Origin: DTFZ01 sp050260375 | GTDB lineage: Bacteria > Bacillota > Clostridia > Christensenellales > SZUA-584 | Assembly: GCA_050260375.1 (NCBI GenBank) | Contig: JBLNCA010000025.1 | Span: forward strand, 69,308-133,307 | DNA length: 64,000 nt | Direction of reading: 5' to 3' | Shown: one piece after another, positions 45,601-51,746 of the stretch | Layout of the letters: each line of letters opens with the position of its first letter | Position numbering within the stretch: position 1 is the stretch's first letter | Program-made: the position numbers and the translations under genes | Notes under the pieces: model-generated | Database searches by the model: none | What the model saw: the letters and a program-made list of their open reading frames with translations, nothing else | Told to the model about the DNA's origin: nothing

Positions 45601-45784
45601 GGGCGAGCCTATAGACATACCAAAGATAGCCGACGACGACGAAATAGTCGCACATAAGCGGTTCCCGTTGGAGATGCTCGATCCCGAAACACGCAAAAAT
45701 TCGTTCGACGAGGTCGTACAGGGGTATCACAAACTTAACGCGATGGCAGAGGCAATGCGCTGCCTGCACTGCGAAAGGAGGTAG
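42686..45784 (+). CDS. hydB: NADH-linked hydrogenase flavin subunit HydB (NuoF-like) fused to a GltD-type flavoprotein
   Basis: 1,032 residues. Part 1 (~1-545): N-terminal [2Fe-2S] thioredoxin-like domain (VCAGAGCISSNC; GCMGTC), FMN/NADH site GRGGAGFPTGVKW and NADEGDPGAFMDR, and a [4Fe-4S] site CGKCTACRIG. Part 2 (~550-1032): instead of the usual ferredoxin tail there is a glutamate-synthase-small-subunit-like module: Cys-rich CENTCPANV and CGRICTRPCESKC, FAD site VAVIGAGASGLTCAYYL, NAD(P) site VVVIGGGNTAIDSARTAL and GVFAGGDVTRGP. Normal HydB is ~600 residues. The fusion suggests an extra NAD(P)H or flavin branch in electron transfer. Confidence 0.92.
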   Translation: MSDKIKTLERLEEIRKSYNDNLQKYKYRIYVCAGAGCISSNCAAVRDAAISEIEEAGLKDSVSVYETGCMGTCAVGPVMLVLPDRIFYTELDEQKVKEIIRSHILRGKVLEQYTFYDYSLARHVPCIDDINFFKRQVKIALRNCGSIEYGKIEAYIANGGYFAAYKALNEMTPQAVVDEVKKSGLKGRGGAGFPTGVKWESGLKQESDEKYIVCNADEGDPGAFMDRSLIEGDPHSIIEGLIIGGYAIGANQGFIYIRAEYPIAVERMKAALAEARERGLLGRNILGSKFSFDIEIRIGAGAFVCGEETALMSSIEGHRGEPKQKPPFPFQRGLFGKPTIINNVETYASVPEIINRGGEWYTQFGTKTSKGTKVFALAGDVVNTGIVEVPIGMPLGDIIFEIGGGTPNKKKFKSAQIGGPSGGCVTTENLNVATDYETIKKVGAIMGSGGLIVMNEDTCMVDTARYFMDFIRDESCGKCTACRIGTKRMLEILERITRGEGEEGDVELLIELGETIQETAMCGLGQTAPNPVLSTIKYFREEYDEHIRNKYCRAGVCSELFISPCENTCPANVNVPGYMSLVAAGRFMDAYRLIRQENPFPAVCGRICTRPCESKCRRRTVDEAVAICDLKRFVADYAMHNEKAYTRDIVFPKNGKSVAVIGAGASGLTCAYYLARIGYDVDVYESHDTAGGVLAYGIPEYRLPNDILAHEVKLIEQEGVKIHLNTEVGKDILFGELKARYDSIYIATGTQLPQKVNIPGESLPGVIHGIKFLKKANTHQPIDMGKNVVVIGGGNTAIDSARTALRLGADNVTILYRRTRGMMPAYETEINEALEEGIKLVELAAPVRFIAGSDGRVAKIECVRMELGEFDASGRRKSVLVEGSNFMIDTDMVIPAVSQYADFPFIGKDEIALTPWGTFVLQGDTQMTTMEGVFAGGDVTRGPDEVIRAIADGKRAAISIDKYLGGKGKLNKGEPIDIPKIADDDEIVAHKRFPLEMLDPETRKNSFDEVVQGYHKLNAMAEAMRCLHCERR

Positions 45785-45789
45785 CTTTA

Positions 45790-47817
45790 ATGGTTAATAT
45801 AACGATAAACGGGAACAGCGTTACCGTACCGGACGATTATACCATTATGGAAGCGGCGAAAACGATAGGTATAAACATACCCGGGCTGTGCACGCTCAGC
45901 AGAATCCACCAGTTCGGCTCATGCAGAATATGCGTCGTGGAAGTCGAGGGCGCCAAAACGCTGCAGGCGTCGTGCATCACCAAGGTGTCCGATGGCATGG
46001 TGGTGAATACGAATACCGATAAGGTACGCAAGGCGCGCAGAGTATTATACGAGCTGCTGCTGTCCGACCACGACAAGGACTGCCTGAGCTGTACCCGCAA
46101 CCAGACGTGCGAGCTGCAGGAACTCGGCAAAACGCTGGGCGTGGACGCAACGAGGTTTGAAGGGGAGCATTCCGAGTATAACATAGAATCGTCGGTGGCC
46201 ATTACGCGGAACATGTCGAAGTGCGTGCTCTGCCGCCGCTGCGTCACCGCATGCAACGACGTGCAGGGCGTAGGCGTACTAAACGCTCAGCACAGGGGCT
46301 TTGACACGATAATAGGCCCCGCGATGGATTTGCCGCTGGGCAGCGTAAACTGCGCGTTCTGCGGGCAGTGCACGGTAGTATGCCCCGTAGGAGCTCTCAA
46401 GGAAACGGACGCTACAAAGAGCGTATGGGAGGCTTTAAGCGACCCCGGCAAGAGGTGCGTAGTGCAGGTGGCTCCCGCGATAAGAGTCGCAATAGGCGAG
46501 GAATTCGGGCTCGAGCCGGGAACACGGGTGACGGGCAAGCTTGCGCAGGCGCTCAGGACTTTAGGGTTCGACGATATATTCGATACGGATTTCACCGCCG
46601 ACCTTACAATAATGGAAGAAGGCACGGAGCTGCTCACAAGGCTTACAAAGGCGCTTTCGGGCGGGGAAGCCGTGCTTCCTATGATAACGTCGTGCAGCCC
46701 GGGCTGGATAAAATATGTTGAGCATGCGTACCCCGGAGAGCTGGACCACCTGTCTACATGCAAATCCCCGCACACGATGCTGGGAGCGCTCGCTAAGTCG
46801 TTCTATGCCGAACAGATAAGCGTCGATCCCAAGGATATGTTCGTAGTGTCCGTGATGCCTTGCACTGCCAAAAAATTCGAGATCAACCGGCGCGAGATGA
46901 AAAACGGCGGCTATCCCAACGTGGACGCGGTGCTGACAACAAGGGAACTCGGGCAGATGATAAGAGAGGCGGGCATCGATTTTGAGCTGCTGCCGGATAG
47001 CAGCTTTGACAACCCGCTCGGCATGTCTACGGGCGCCGCCGATATATTCGGTGTTACGGGCGGCGTGATGGAAGCCGCGCTGCGCACCGTATACGAGCTC
47101 GTGACAGGCCGCGAGCTGCCGTTTGAAGGGCTGCATGTAACGCCCATTGTCGGGCTCGAACAGATAAAGACGGCGGACATAACTATTGAGGACCCGTTGC
47201 CCGAATACAAGTTTTTGGACGGCGTTGTCGTAAAGGTCGCGGTAACGAGCGGGCTTGCAGGCGCAAAGGTATTGATGGAACAGGTCAAGAAAGGCGAATC
47301 GCCGTATCATTTCATAGAGGTTATGGGATGCCCGAACGGATGCATAATGGGCGGCGGTCAGCCGAGGTCCAAAGACCCGGACGTGCGTATAAAGCGGCTT
47401 CGCGGCATATACGATGAAGACGAGGCAAAGGTTATACGCAAATCGCACGAGAACCCCTCTATAAAGCATCTTTATGCGGAGTACCTGGAATTTCCGGGAA
47501 GCCATATATCCCATGAACTTCTGCATACGCGCTACACAAAGCGCGGCAGGTTCAACGAATTGCTGGACTATGATTATGTGAAGAGCGAGGTGGAACCCAT
47601 GTCGGAACATACGAAGAGCAAAACGGAACGCAAAAAGAAGGAGCCTAGCGCGAAAGCCGCGAGCCGTGTGCGCGAGGATATGGAGTCAGTAAGAGTGATG
47701 GCGCTGGAGGCGGAAATAAACAGGCTTAAGCAGGAGCTCAACGATTCAAAGGAGACCGTGGAGATACTCAAGGAAGTAATGAGCGATTATACGCAGAAGC
47801 CCAAACGCAAAACATGA
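45790..47817 (+). CDS. hydA: NADH-linked [FeFe] hydrogenase catalytic subunit HydA
   Basis: 675 residues. Order: [2Fe-2S] domain (GSCRICVVEVEG), His-ligated cluster (HDKDCLSCTRNQTCELQ), two [4Fe-4S] ferredoxin clusters (CVLCRRCVTAC; CAFCGQCTVVCP), H-cluster motifs TSCSPGW, MPCTAKK and MGCPNGCIMGGGQP, and a small-subunit-like end (LLHTRYTKRGRF near residue 585). It makes or oxidises H2, exchanging electrons with NADH and ferredoxin through HydB/HydC. The protein continues ~80 residues past the normal end: a Lys-rich stretch then a predicted coiled coil (VMALEAEINRLKQELND). Confidence 0.95.
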   Translation: MVNITINGNSVTVPDDYTIMEAAKTIGINIPGLCTLSRIHQFGSCRICVVEVEGAKTLQASCITKVSDGMVVNTNTDKVRKARRVLYELLLSDHDKDCLSCTRNQTCELQELGKTLGVDATRFEGEHSEYNIESSVAITRNMSKCVLCRRCVTACNDVQGVGVLNAQHRGFDTIIGPAMDLPLGSVNCAFCGQCTVVCPVGALKETDATKSVWEALSDPGKRCVVQVAPAIRVAIGEEFGLEPGTRVTGKLAQALRTLGFDDIFDTDFTADLTIMEEGTELLTRLTKALSGGEAVLPMITSCSPGWIKYVEHAYPGELDHLSTCKSPHTMLGALAKSFYAEQISVDPKDMFVVSVMPCTAKKFEINRREMKNGGYPNVDAVLTTRELGQMIREAGIDFELLPDSSFDNPLGMSTGAADIFGVTGGVMEAALRTVYELVTGRELPFEGLHVTPIVGLEQIKTADITIEDPLPEYKFLDGVVVKVAVTSGLAGAKVLMEQVKKGESPYHFIEVMGCPNGCIMGGGQPRSKDPDVRIKRLRGIYDEDEAKVIRKSHENPSIKHLYAEYLEFPGSHISHELLHTRYTKRGRFNELLDYDYVKSEVEPMSEHTKSKTERKKKEPSAKAASRVREDMESVRVMALEAEINRLKQELNDSKETVEILKEVMSDYTQKPKRKT

Positions 47818-47837
47818 TTGCAAGACAATATCACCTA

Positions 47838-47867
47838 AAAGAGTCCGTTTATTGCGGGCTCTTTTTG
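47838..47867 (+). terminator. Rho-independent terminator of the hydrogenase operon
   Basis: AGAGTCCG (47840-47847), loop TTTATTG, CGGGCTCT, TTTT; one G-U pair. Confidence 0.85.
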
Positions 47868-47870
47868 CGT

Positions 47871-48038
47871 ACAACACCCTATCAAGTCTTACGACTTGCT
47901 GGGGACCCCATATTTCCACCCCAAAAAGCCTACGACTTTTTTGGGGCCCCGTATTTACACCCCAAAAGCCTTACGTCTTTCTGGGGCCCCGTATTTCCAC
48001 CCCAAAAAGCTTACGACTTTTTGGGGGCCCCGTATTAA
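47871..48038 (+). repeat. tandem array of R1 hairpin repeats
   Basis: One degenerate unit (CAAGTCTTACGACTTG, then CTGGGGACCCCATATTT) and three good units of ~40 bases. Consensus in parts: CACCCCAAAAAGC, then CTTACGACTTTTTGGGG, then CCCCGTATTT. Each can fold as CCCCAAAAAG/CTTTTTGGGG. No unique spacers lie between units. Single copies are at 11656 and 39115. Confidence 0.8.
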
Positions 48039-48146
48039 AGATTCTTCGCTTGCGCTCAGAATGACCAAAGTTACTAATACCATAAAACAGGCTTTTTTTG
48101 ACATAAGTACATATGTCATTCAGAGGACCGAAGGGACGAAAAATCT
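48039..48146. repeat. MITE-like element with imperfect inverted ends
   Basis: Left end AGATTCTTCGCTTGCGCTCA followed by GAATGAC; right end GTCATTCAGAGGACCGAAGG followed by GACGAAAAATCT, an imperfect inverted copy. This is the common 'AGATTCTTCGC...CAGAATGAC' type of palindromic repeat seen in diverse bacteria. The remaining gap to 48336 is AT-rich and holds nothing else I can name. Confidence 0.6.
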
Positions 48147-48336
48147 TAGCCCAATTTGGTTGCCAGTAAGAGTTTAGGGTTCAAGAAAAATCACACTTTG
48201 AAGGGGTGGATGATTATTATACCGCTGTCATGCAACAAACACGAAGAACATGAATAAATTATCGATAAACAAAAAATAATAATTGACAAACCATAAATTT
48301 TGTTTTATGATTTTAAAAAACCAGGGAGGTATGCAT

Positions 48337-48480
48337 ATGACCGATACGAGCTACTTGTATGAATACTTTGCAAATAAAAGCCCTGACGATAAAACAAAGA
48401 AACACAAAAAAGAAAAGAAAGGCGATGCGGCGCAAGACAAGAGAGAAACGAAATGCGCAGAGGGCAGTAAACATGCATGA
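48337..48480 (+). CDS. small Lys-rich protein (47 aa), coupled to the DUF4173-like gene
   Basis: ATG 48337 lies seven bases after GGGAGG, a strong site; the ATG at 48331 is too close. The product begins MTDTSYLYEYFANKSPDD and continues as a highly charged Lys/Glu/Asp stretch (KTKKHKKEKKGDAAQDKRE). No membrane segment or known domain. It overlaps the next gene by 8 bases, suggesting translational coupling. Unrecognised; it could be a leader peptide for the membrane protein. Confidence 0.6.
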   Translation: MTDTSYLYEYFANKSPDDKTKKHKKEKKGDAAQDKRETKCAEGSKHA

Positions 48481-49993
48481 ATCAGGCGAATCCGAAGGAT
48501 TATCGGGCGTACCGCGGCAGGAAGGAGCCAGGGAGAAGGCTAAAACCCCGGCTAAACTGCTGCTTAGCGCGGCTGCATTCGGCGTGCTGTTTTCATACCT
48601 GTTCACCAACCAGAGTCTCGGCGTCAATCTGCTGCTGTTCGTGCTGCTGCTATATGGCTTTGCGCTGATAAACAGAGCGCAGTTTATGAAAAAGACGTTT
48701 CGGCAGGAGATGCTCGTAACGCTCTTTTCGCTGCCCGTTATATTCCTTGCGGCATATGCGTTTGTCGGCAGCACGTTTTTAAACTACTTAAGCGTGCCCG
48801 TGATACTGTTTGTGATGTTCGTGCAGTACATCGTGCTTTCGGACAACGCTGTTTACAGCTGGTATGAACCGCTGTTTTTCATAGACATAATATTTGCCGG
48901 CATCAACCGTATGCTGCTGGGACTGGGGCAGTTTGTCGCGGGCTCCGTAAACGGCATATTCAAGAGACAATCTGAAAAAAAGAGGGGAGTGATAGCCGGC
49001 ATACTCATAGGCGCCGTGCTGCTGATAATCATAGTACCGCTGTTGCTTATCGCGGACCGGCAGATAGCGGCTTATGTTAGCCTGCTGTTTGCGCAGCTCG
49101 ACTTAAGCGACGCGCTACTCTATATATTCATGTTCCTCCTCGCCGCGTCTGCGGCCGCCGCGCCGATTGCTACGGCGGGAAGGGCCGAGTATACGGGCAA
49201 AAGGCAGGCTTGGGATATCGCGGGCAAAAGGCCGGTGCAGAGCGTGACAATGCTGGTGGCGCTCTCAATGGTAAGCGTAGTATATATATTGTTCGGGGCG
49301 GTGCAATTTGGCTACTTCTTCGAAACGAGTGAGACTATGGCCAGACAGCTCGGGCTGACAAGCTCGGCATACGCGGTGAGCGGCTTTAGAGAGCTGCTGT
49401 TTGTAACATGCCTTAACTTCCTGATAATCGCGCTGGCGCTCAGGTTCACAAGACAGAAGGACGGAAAAACGCAAACCAGCCTGAAGGTGTTGTATACTAT
49501 ACTGATAGCGTTCAATTTCGTGATAATGGCGTCTTCGCATATGCGCCTTGCGTATTACGAACTATCATACGGATATACCGTCTCCCGGTTTGTATCCCAC
49601 TCGTTCATGCTGCTGCTCGTGATACTGAACGTAATAATGCTGGCCCGCATATACATCGACAGCATAAAAGTAATCAAATGTTTTGCAATTGCCGCGTTGC
49701 TTTACTTCTGCGCGCTTGTTGCGGTAAACCCGGAACTTTATGTTGCGGGAAGCAACATCCGGAGGTATGAGAGCACGGGTAAAATAGATGCCGCATATCT
49801 GTTTATGCTTTCGGGCGACGCGATATCGGAAACATGCGATTTTATAAAGGCGCATCCCGAAGTGTATGACGACGAAGCAAAGGCGGCAATGCAGGAAAAA
49901 TATTATCAGTACGCGGATGCTCAAAGCCTTGGCTGGCAGTCAATGAACATCGCGGACAAAAGGGCGCTTGATAAGCTGCGGAATCTTTCTTGA
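48473..49993 (+). CDS. polytopic membrane protein, DUF4153/DUF4173 type
   Basis: About 506 residues from ATG 48473 (GAGGGC upstream). A charged N-terminus is followed by some twelve hydrophobic segments (e.g. LLLFVLLLYGFALI, GILIGAVLLIIIVPLLLIA) and a soluble C-terminal ~80 residues containing NPELYVAGSNIRRY and an Ala/Asp-rich helical end. NP-x-NI-RY near the last helix is typical of DUF4173 proteins. Function unknown. Confidence 0.75.
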   Translation: MHESGESEGLSGVPRQEGAREKAKTPAKLLLSAAAFGVLFSYLFTNQSLGVNLLLFVLLLYGFALINRAQFMKKTFRQEMLVTLFSLPVIFLAAYAFVGSTFLNYLSVPVILFVMFVQYIVLSDNAVYSWYEPLFFIDIIFAGINRMLLGLGQFVAGSVNGIFKRQSEKKRGVIAGILIGAVLLIIIVPLLLIADRQIAAYVSLLFAQLDLSDALLYIFMFLLAASAAAAPIATAGRAEYTGKRQAWDIAGKRPVQSVTMLVALSMVSVVYILFGAVQFGYFFETSETMARQLGLTSSAYAVSGFRELLFVTCLNFLIIALALRFTRQKDGKTQTSLKVLYTILIAFNFVIMASSHMRLAYYELSYGYTVSRFVSHSFMLLLVILNVIMLARIYIDSIKVIKCFAIAALLYFCALVAVNPELYVAGSNIRRYESTGKIDAAYLFMLSGDAISETCDFIKAHPEVYDDEAKAAMQEKYYQYADAQSLGWQSMNIADKRALDKLRNLS

Positions 49994-50007
49994 ACCTTTC
50001 TCCTTCA

Positions 50008-50041
50008 GGGCCGGAGTTGAAAACGACACCGGCCCATTTTT
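50008..50041 (+). terminator. Rho-independent terminator
   Basis: GGGCCGG (50008-50014) pairs with CCGGCCC (50029-50035), followed by ATTTTTA; 15 bases after the membrane-protein stop. Confidence 0.75.
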
Positions 50042-50056
50042 ATGCGGAAAAATATG

Positions 50057-50260
50057 TCAGTCATCCGTAACCGTAAATATATCGTCGATGGTGGAGTGAA
50101 GCGCTTTCGCTATGTCTGAAGCGAGCTTTAAAGAAGGGTTGTATCTGCCGTTTTCAAGATGCACTATCGTTTCGCGCCTGACGCCTACCTTGCGGGCGAG
50201 CTCTTCCTGCGTCATGCCGTACCTGGCCCTGTATTCTTTTATTTTTGTAATTATAGCCAT
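50057..50260 (-). CDS. small XRE-family helix-turn-helix regulator
   Basis: 67 residues from ATG 50260: an isolated HTH_3 domain with GMTQEELARKVGVRRETIVHLENGRYNPSLKLASDIAKAL. It begins two bases after the DUF3796 gene stop, so the two are one transcript. This arrangement, a small membrane protein plus a Cro-like regulator, is common in Bacillota. It probably binds the dyad at 50636-50657. Confidence 0.93.
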   Translation of the reverse strand: MAIITKIKEYRARYGMTQEELARKVGVRRETIVHLENGRYNPSLKLASDIAKALHSTIDDIFTVTDD

Positions 50261-50261
50261 A

Positions 50262-50600
50262 TCAGCGATTTCTCTGTTCTTTGAACTCAGCAATAACCAA
50301 AAGTATAATAAACAGCATCATTGAAACCGAAAAACTCAACGCAAAACCGGTTATCAGCTGCTCATTGCTTTTGGTGAACGCGGTTACTGATAATGTTACC
50401 GCCTGAACTCCAATGCAGGTAAAAAACGCGGGCGTCGCGGCACGCCGGACGTTCTGCATAAACAATTCATCGGGTATCACAAAAAAGTAGCGCAAGAATA
50501 CAAGGAACGCAAAGAAGCAAAGAAAGTATCTGTTATCGGTGACAATGCCGAGTATTCCCAATAAACCGAGAAGCCCTAAAAAGCCAAGCTTGTTTTTCAT
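50262..50600 (-). CDS. DUF3796 family membrane protein
   Basis: 112 residues, AAGGGTGA upstream of ATG 50600. Begins MKNKLGFLGLLGLLG, then RYFFVIPDELF, then two helices (TPAFFTCIGVQAVTLSVTAF and the SFSVSMMLFIILLVIAEF segment), which is the DUF3796 pattern. Cotranscribed with an XRE regulator. Function not known. Confidence 0.85.
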   Translation of the reverse strand: MKNKLGFLGLLGLLGILGIVTDNRYFLCFFAFLVFLRYFFVIPDELFMQNVRRAATPAFFTCIGVQAVTLSVTAFTKSNEQLITGFALSFSVSMMLFIILLVIAEFKEQRNR

Positions 50601-50635
50601 ATTATCACCCTTTCGATGTTAGAAATACATCACAT

Positions 50636-50674
50636 TATGTTATAAATATATAACATAGACGTGCTGAATGTCAA
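50636..50674 (-). promoter_or_regulatory. promoter with -10-overlapping operator for DUF3796/XRE
   Basis: On the minus strand, TTGACA at 50674-50669, 18-base spacer, TATATT at 50650-50645. A perfect dyad TATGTTATA-N4-TATAACATA at 50636-50657 covers the -10 box, a typical autoregulatory site for a small XRE repressor. Confidence 0.7.
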
Positions 50675-50774
50675 TGGCGTTTTTTGCTGTATTTTGATTT
50701 ATTAATCGTATGTAATTCTCATATTTGGGGGTTGATATATTGAAATTTTTCTGTTAAAATAAACTCCTCGAAGC

Positions 50775-50849
50775 GCCTCCTTGGTCAAGCGGTCAAGACA
50801 CCGCCCTCTCACGGCGGTAACAGGGGTTCGATTCCCCTAGGAGGTACCA
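50775..50849 (+). tRNA. tRNA-Glu (anticodon CTC), CCA encoded
   Basis: 75 bases with all four arms: acceptor GCCTCCT/AGGAGGT (one G-U pair at the end), anticodon stem CCGCC/GGCGG with loop CTCTCAC, so anticodon CTC, T-arm AGGGG TTCGATT CCCCT and a genomic CCA. Its 3' end is duplicated downstream. Confidence 0.95.
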
Positions 50850-50884
50850 ATAAAAAATACCACCGCATGGTGGTATTTTTTATT
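50829..50884 (+). repeat. tRNA 3' end plus terminator module, copy 0 (original)
   Basis: 56 bases from CGATTCCCC in the tRNA T-arm through the terminator AAAAAATACCACC-GCAT-GGTGGTATTTTTT (50852-50882). An exact 56/56 copy is at 51275-51330. An inverted AGGGGAATCGAA, complementary to the T-arm TTCGATTCCCCT, follows at 50896-50907. Confidence 0.85.
50852..50882 (+). terminator. Rho-independent terminator of tRNA-Glu
   Basis: Stem TACCACC/GGTGGTA with loop GCAT, flanked by AAAAAA and TTTTTT, three bases after the CCA. Confidence 0.9.
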
Positions 50885-51012
50885 ATATATATTCGAGGGG
50901 AATCGAAGGGAGGGAATAATAAACGTGCCAGTGGCACGTTTATCCCGACCCGGCTTGATGGTACTAGCACAACGGTATAAAAGAAACGGCGCGGCCACGT
51001 ATAAACATAGCC

Positions 51013-51077
51013 GATGAATTCCCCCTAGGAGGTACCAAAACAAAAAGCCATACCCTGTGTATGGCTTTTTGTTTTGA
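51013..51077 (+). repeat. tRNA 3' end plus terminator module, copy 1 (diverged)
   Basis: GATGAATTCCCCCTAGGAGG then TACCAA repeats the tRNA 3' end; it is followed by a different terminator, ACAAAAAGCCATAC-CCTGT-GTATGGCTTTTTGT. GAGAATCGAACA, a partial inverted T-arm, follows at 51090-51101. Confidence 0.8.
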
Positions 51078-51104
51078 TAATAATTCCAGAGAATCGAACA
51101 CGAG

Positions 51105-51274
51105 CCCGCCGCTGCCAGTGGATAACCGAGCGACCGCTGCCAGTGGCAGATGAAGGGAGTGAGGTTATCTGTGAGCATGAGGCAAGGGCAGCGAAAGCGA
51201 AATGCGAGCCCATAGCTAACAGAGGATGATGAAGGCGGGCGAGGCGGCGTGATAGTGAGCGTAAGCGAACAGAG
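51105..51274. repeat. degenerate R3-related repeat segment
   Basis: Contains CGCTGCCAGTGGATAACC, CGCTGCCAGTGGCAGATGAA, TCTGTGAGCATGAGGCAAGG and CTAACAGAGGATGATGAAGG, matching the order of motifs in R3 units at 51360-51570 and 39338-39549 but poorly conserved. No gene is supported between 50885 and 51746. Confidence 0.5.
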
Positions 51275-51330
51275 CGATTCCCCTAGGAGGTACCAATAAA
51301 AAATACCACCGCATGGTGGTATTTTTTATT
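51275..51330 (+). repeat. tRNA 3' end plus terminator module, copy 2 (exact)
   Basis: Base-for-base identical to 50829-50884 over 56 bases, including the terminator hairpin, 446 bases downstream. An inverted AGGAGAATCGAA follows at 51342-51353. Confidence 0.9.
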
Positions 51331-51359
51331 GTCTATTGTCAAGGAGAATCGAAGGAACC

Positions 51360-51570
51360 GGAATCGAGCGCGCCCGGTGGGCGATGAAGCGAGATGGAGG
51401 TTCTGTGAGCAAGGGAGCATGGCAAGCGGAAGCGAAGACAGGCGACGATTGCGAACAGAGGAAGGAAATCAAGCGCGCCCGGTGGGCGATGAAGCGAGAT
51501 GGGGGTTCTGTAAGCAAGGGAGCATGGCAAGCGGAAGCGAAGACAGGCGACGATTGCGAACAGAGAGCAT
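51360..51570. repeat. two tandem copies of repeat family R3 (~107 bp)
   Basis: Each unit has GCGCGCCCGGTGGGCGATGA then AGCGAGATGG, a middle GAGCATGGCAAGCGGAAGCG, and an end ACAGGCGACGATTGCGAACA then GAG. The two are nearly identical; the pair at 39338-39549 is related but clearly diverged. Confidence 0.75.
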
Positions 51571-51666
51571 TCACAAAACATGAATTAACCGTTATAAAGA
51601 AACTGTGCCTACATACCGTCACGGATAATCTTAATGAAACCTATGGCTATTCGTTTGGTTATATTC

Positions 51667-51672
51667 TATAAT
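51667..51672 (+). promoter_or_regulatory. candidate -10 box for the PfkB kinase gene
   Basis: TATAAT 75 bases before ATG 51747, in an AT-rich stretch following the repeats. The -35 at 17 bases (TGGCTA) is poor. Confidence 0.35.
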
Positions 51673-51746
51673 ATAACATATCAGTTTGCTTTAAGAATAT
51701 CACGGTTAGCAGTATAAACGCTATAGATAATCGAGAGGAAAACAGT

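Noticed and set aside
46561..47610. 349-codon minus-strand frame opposite hydA
   Set aside because: Overlaps the H-cluster coding region; composition reflects hydA codon usage only.
47871..48038. Possible CRISPR array
   Set aside because: The units abut with no unique spacers and no cas gene is present; it is a tandem hairpin repeat.
47814..48177. Three overlapping frames rich in Pro, Gly, Phe and Trp
   Set aside because: They are translations of the tandem R1 repeats.
51329..51671. Frames encoding repeated EQGSMASGSEDRRRLRTE-like peptides
   Set aside because: Products of the R3 tandem repeat, open in several frames on both strands.
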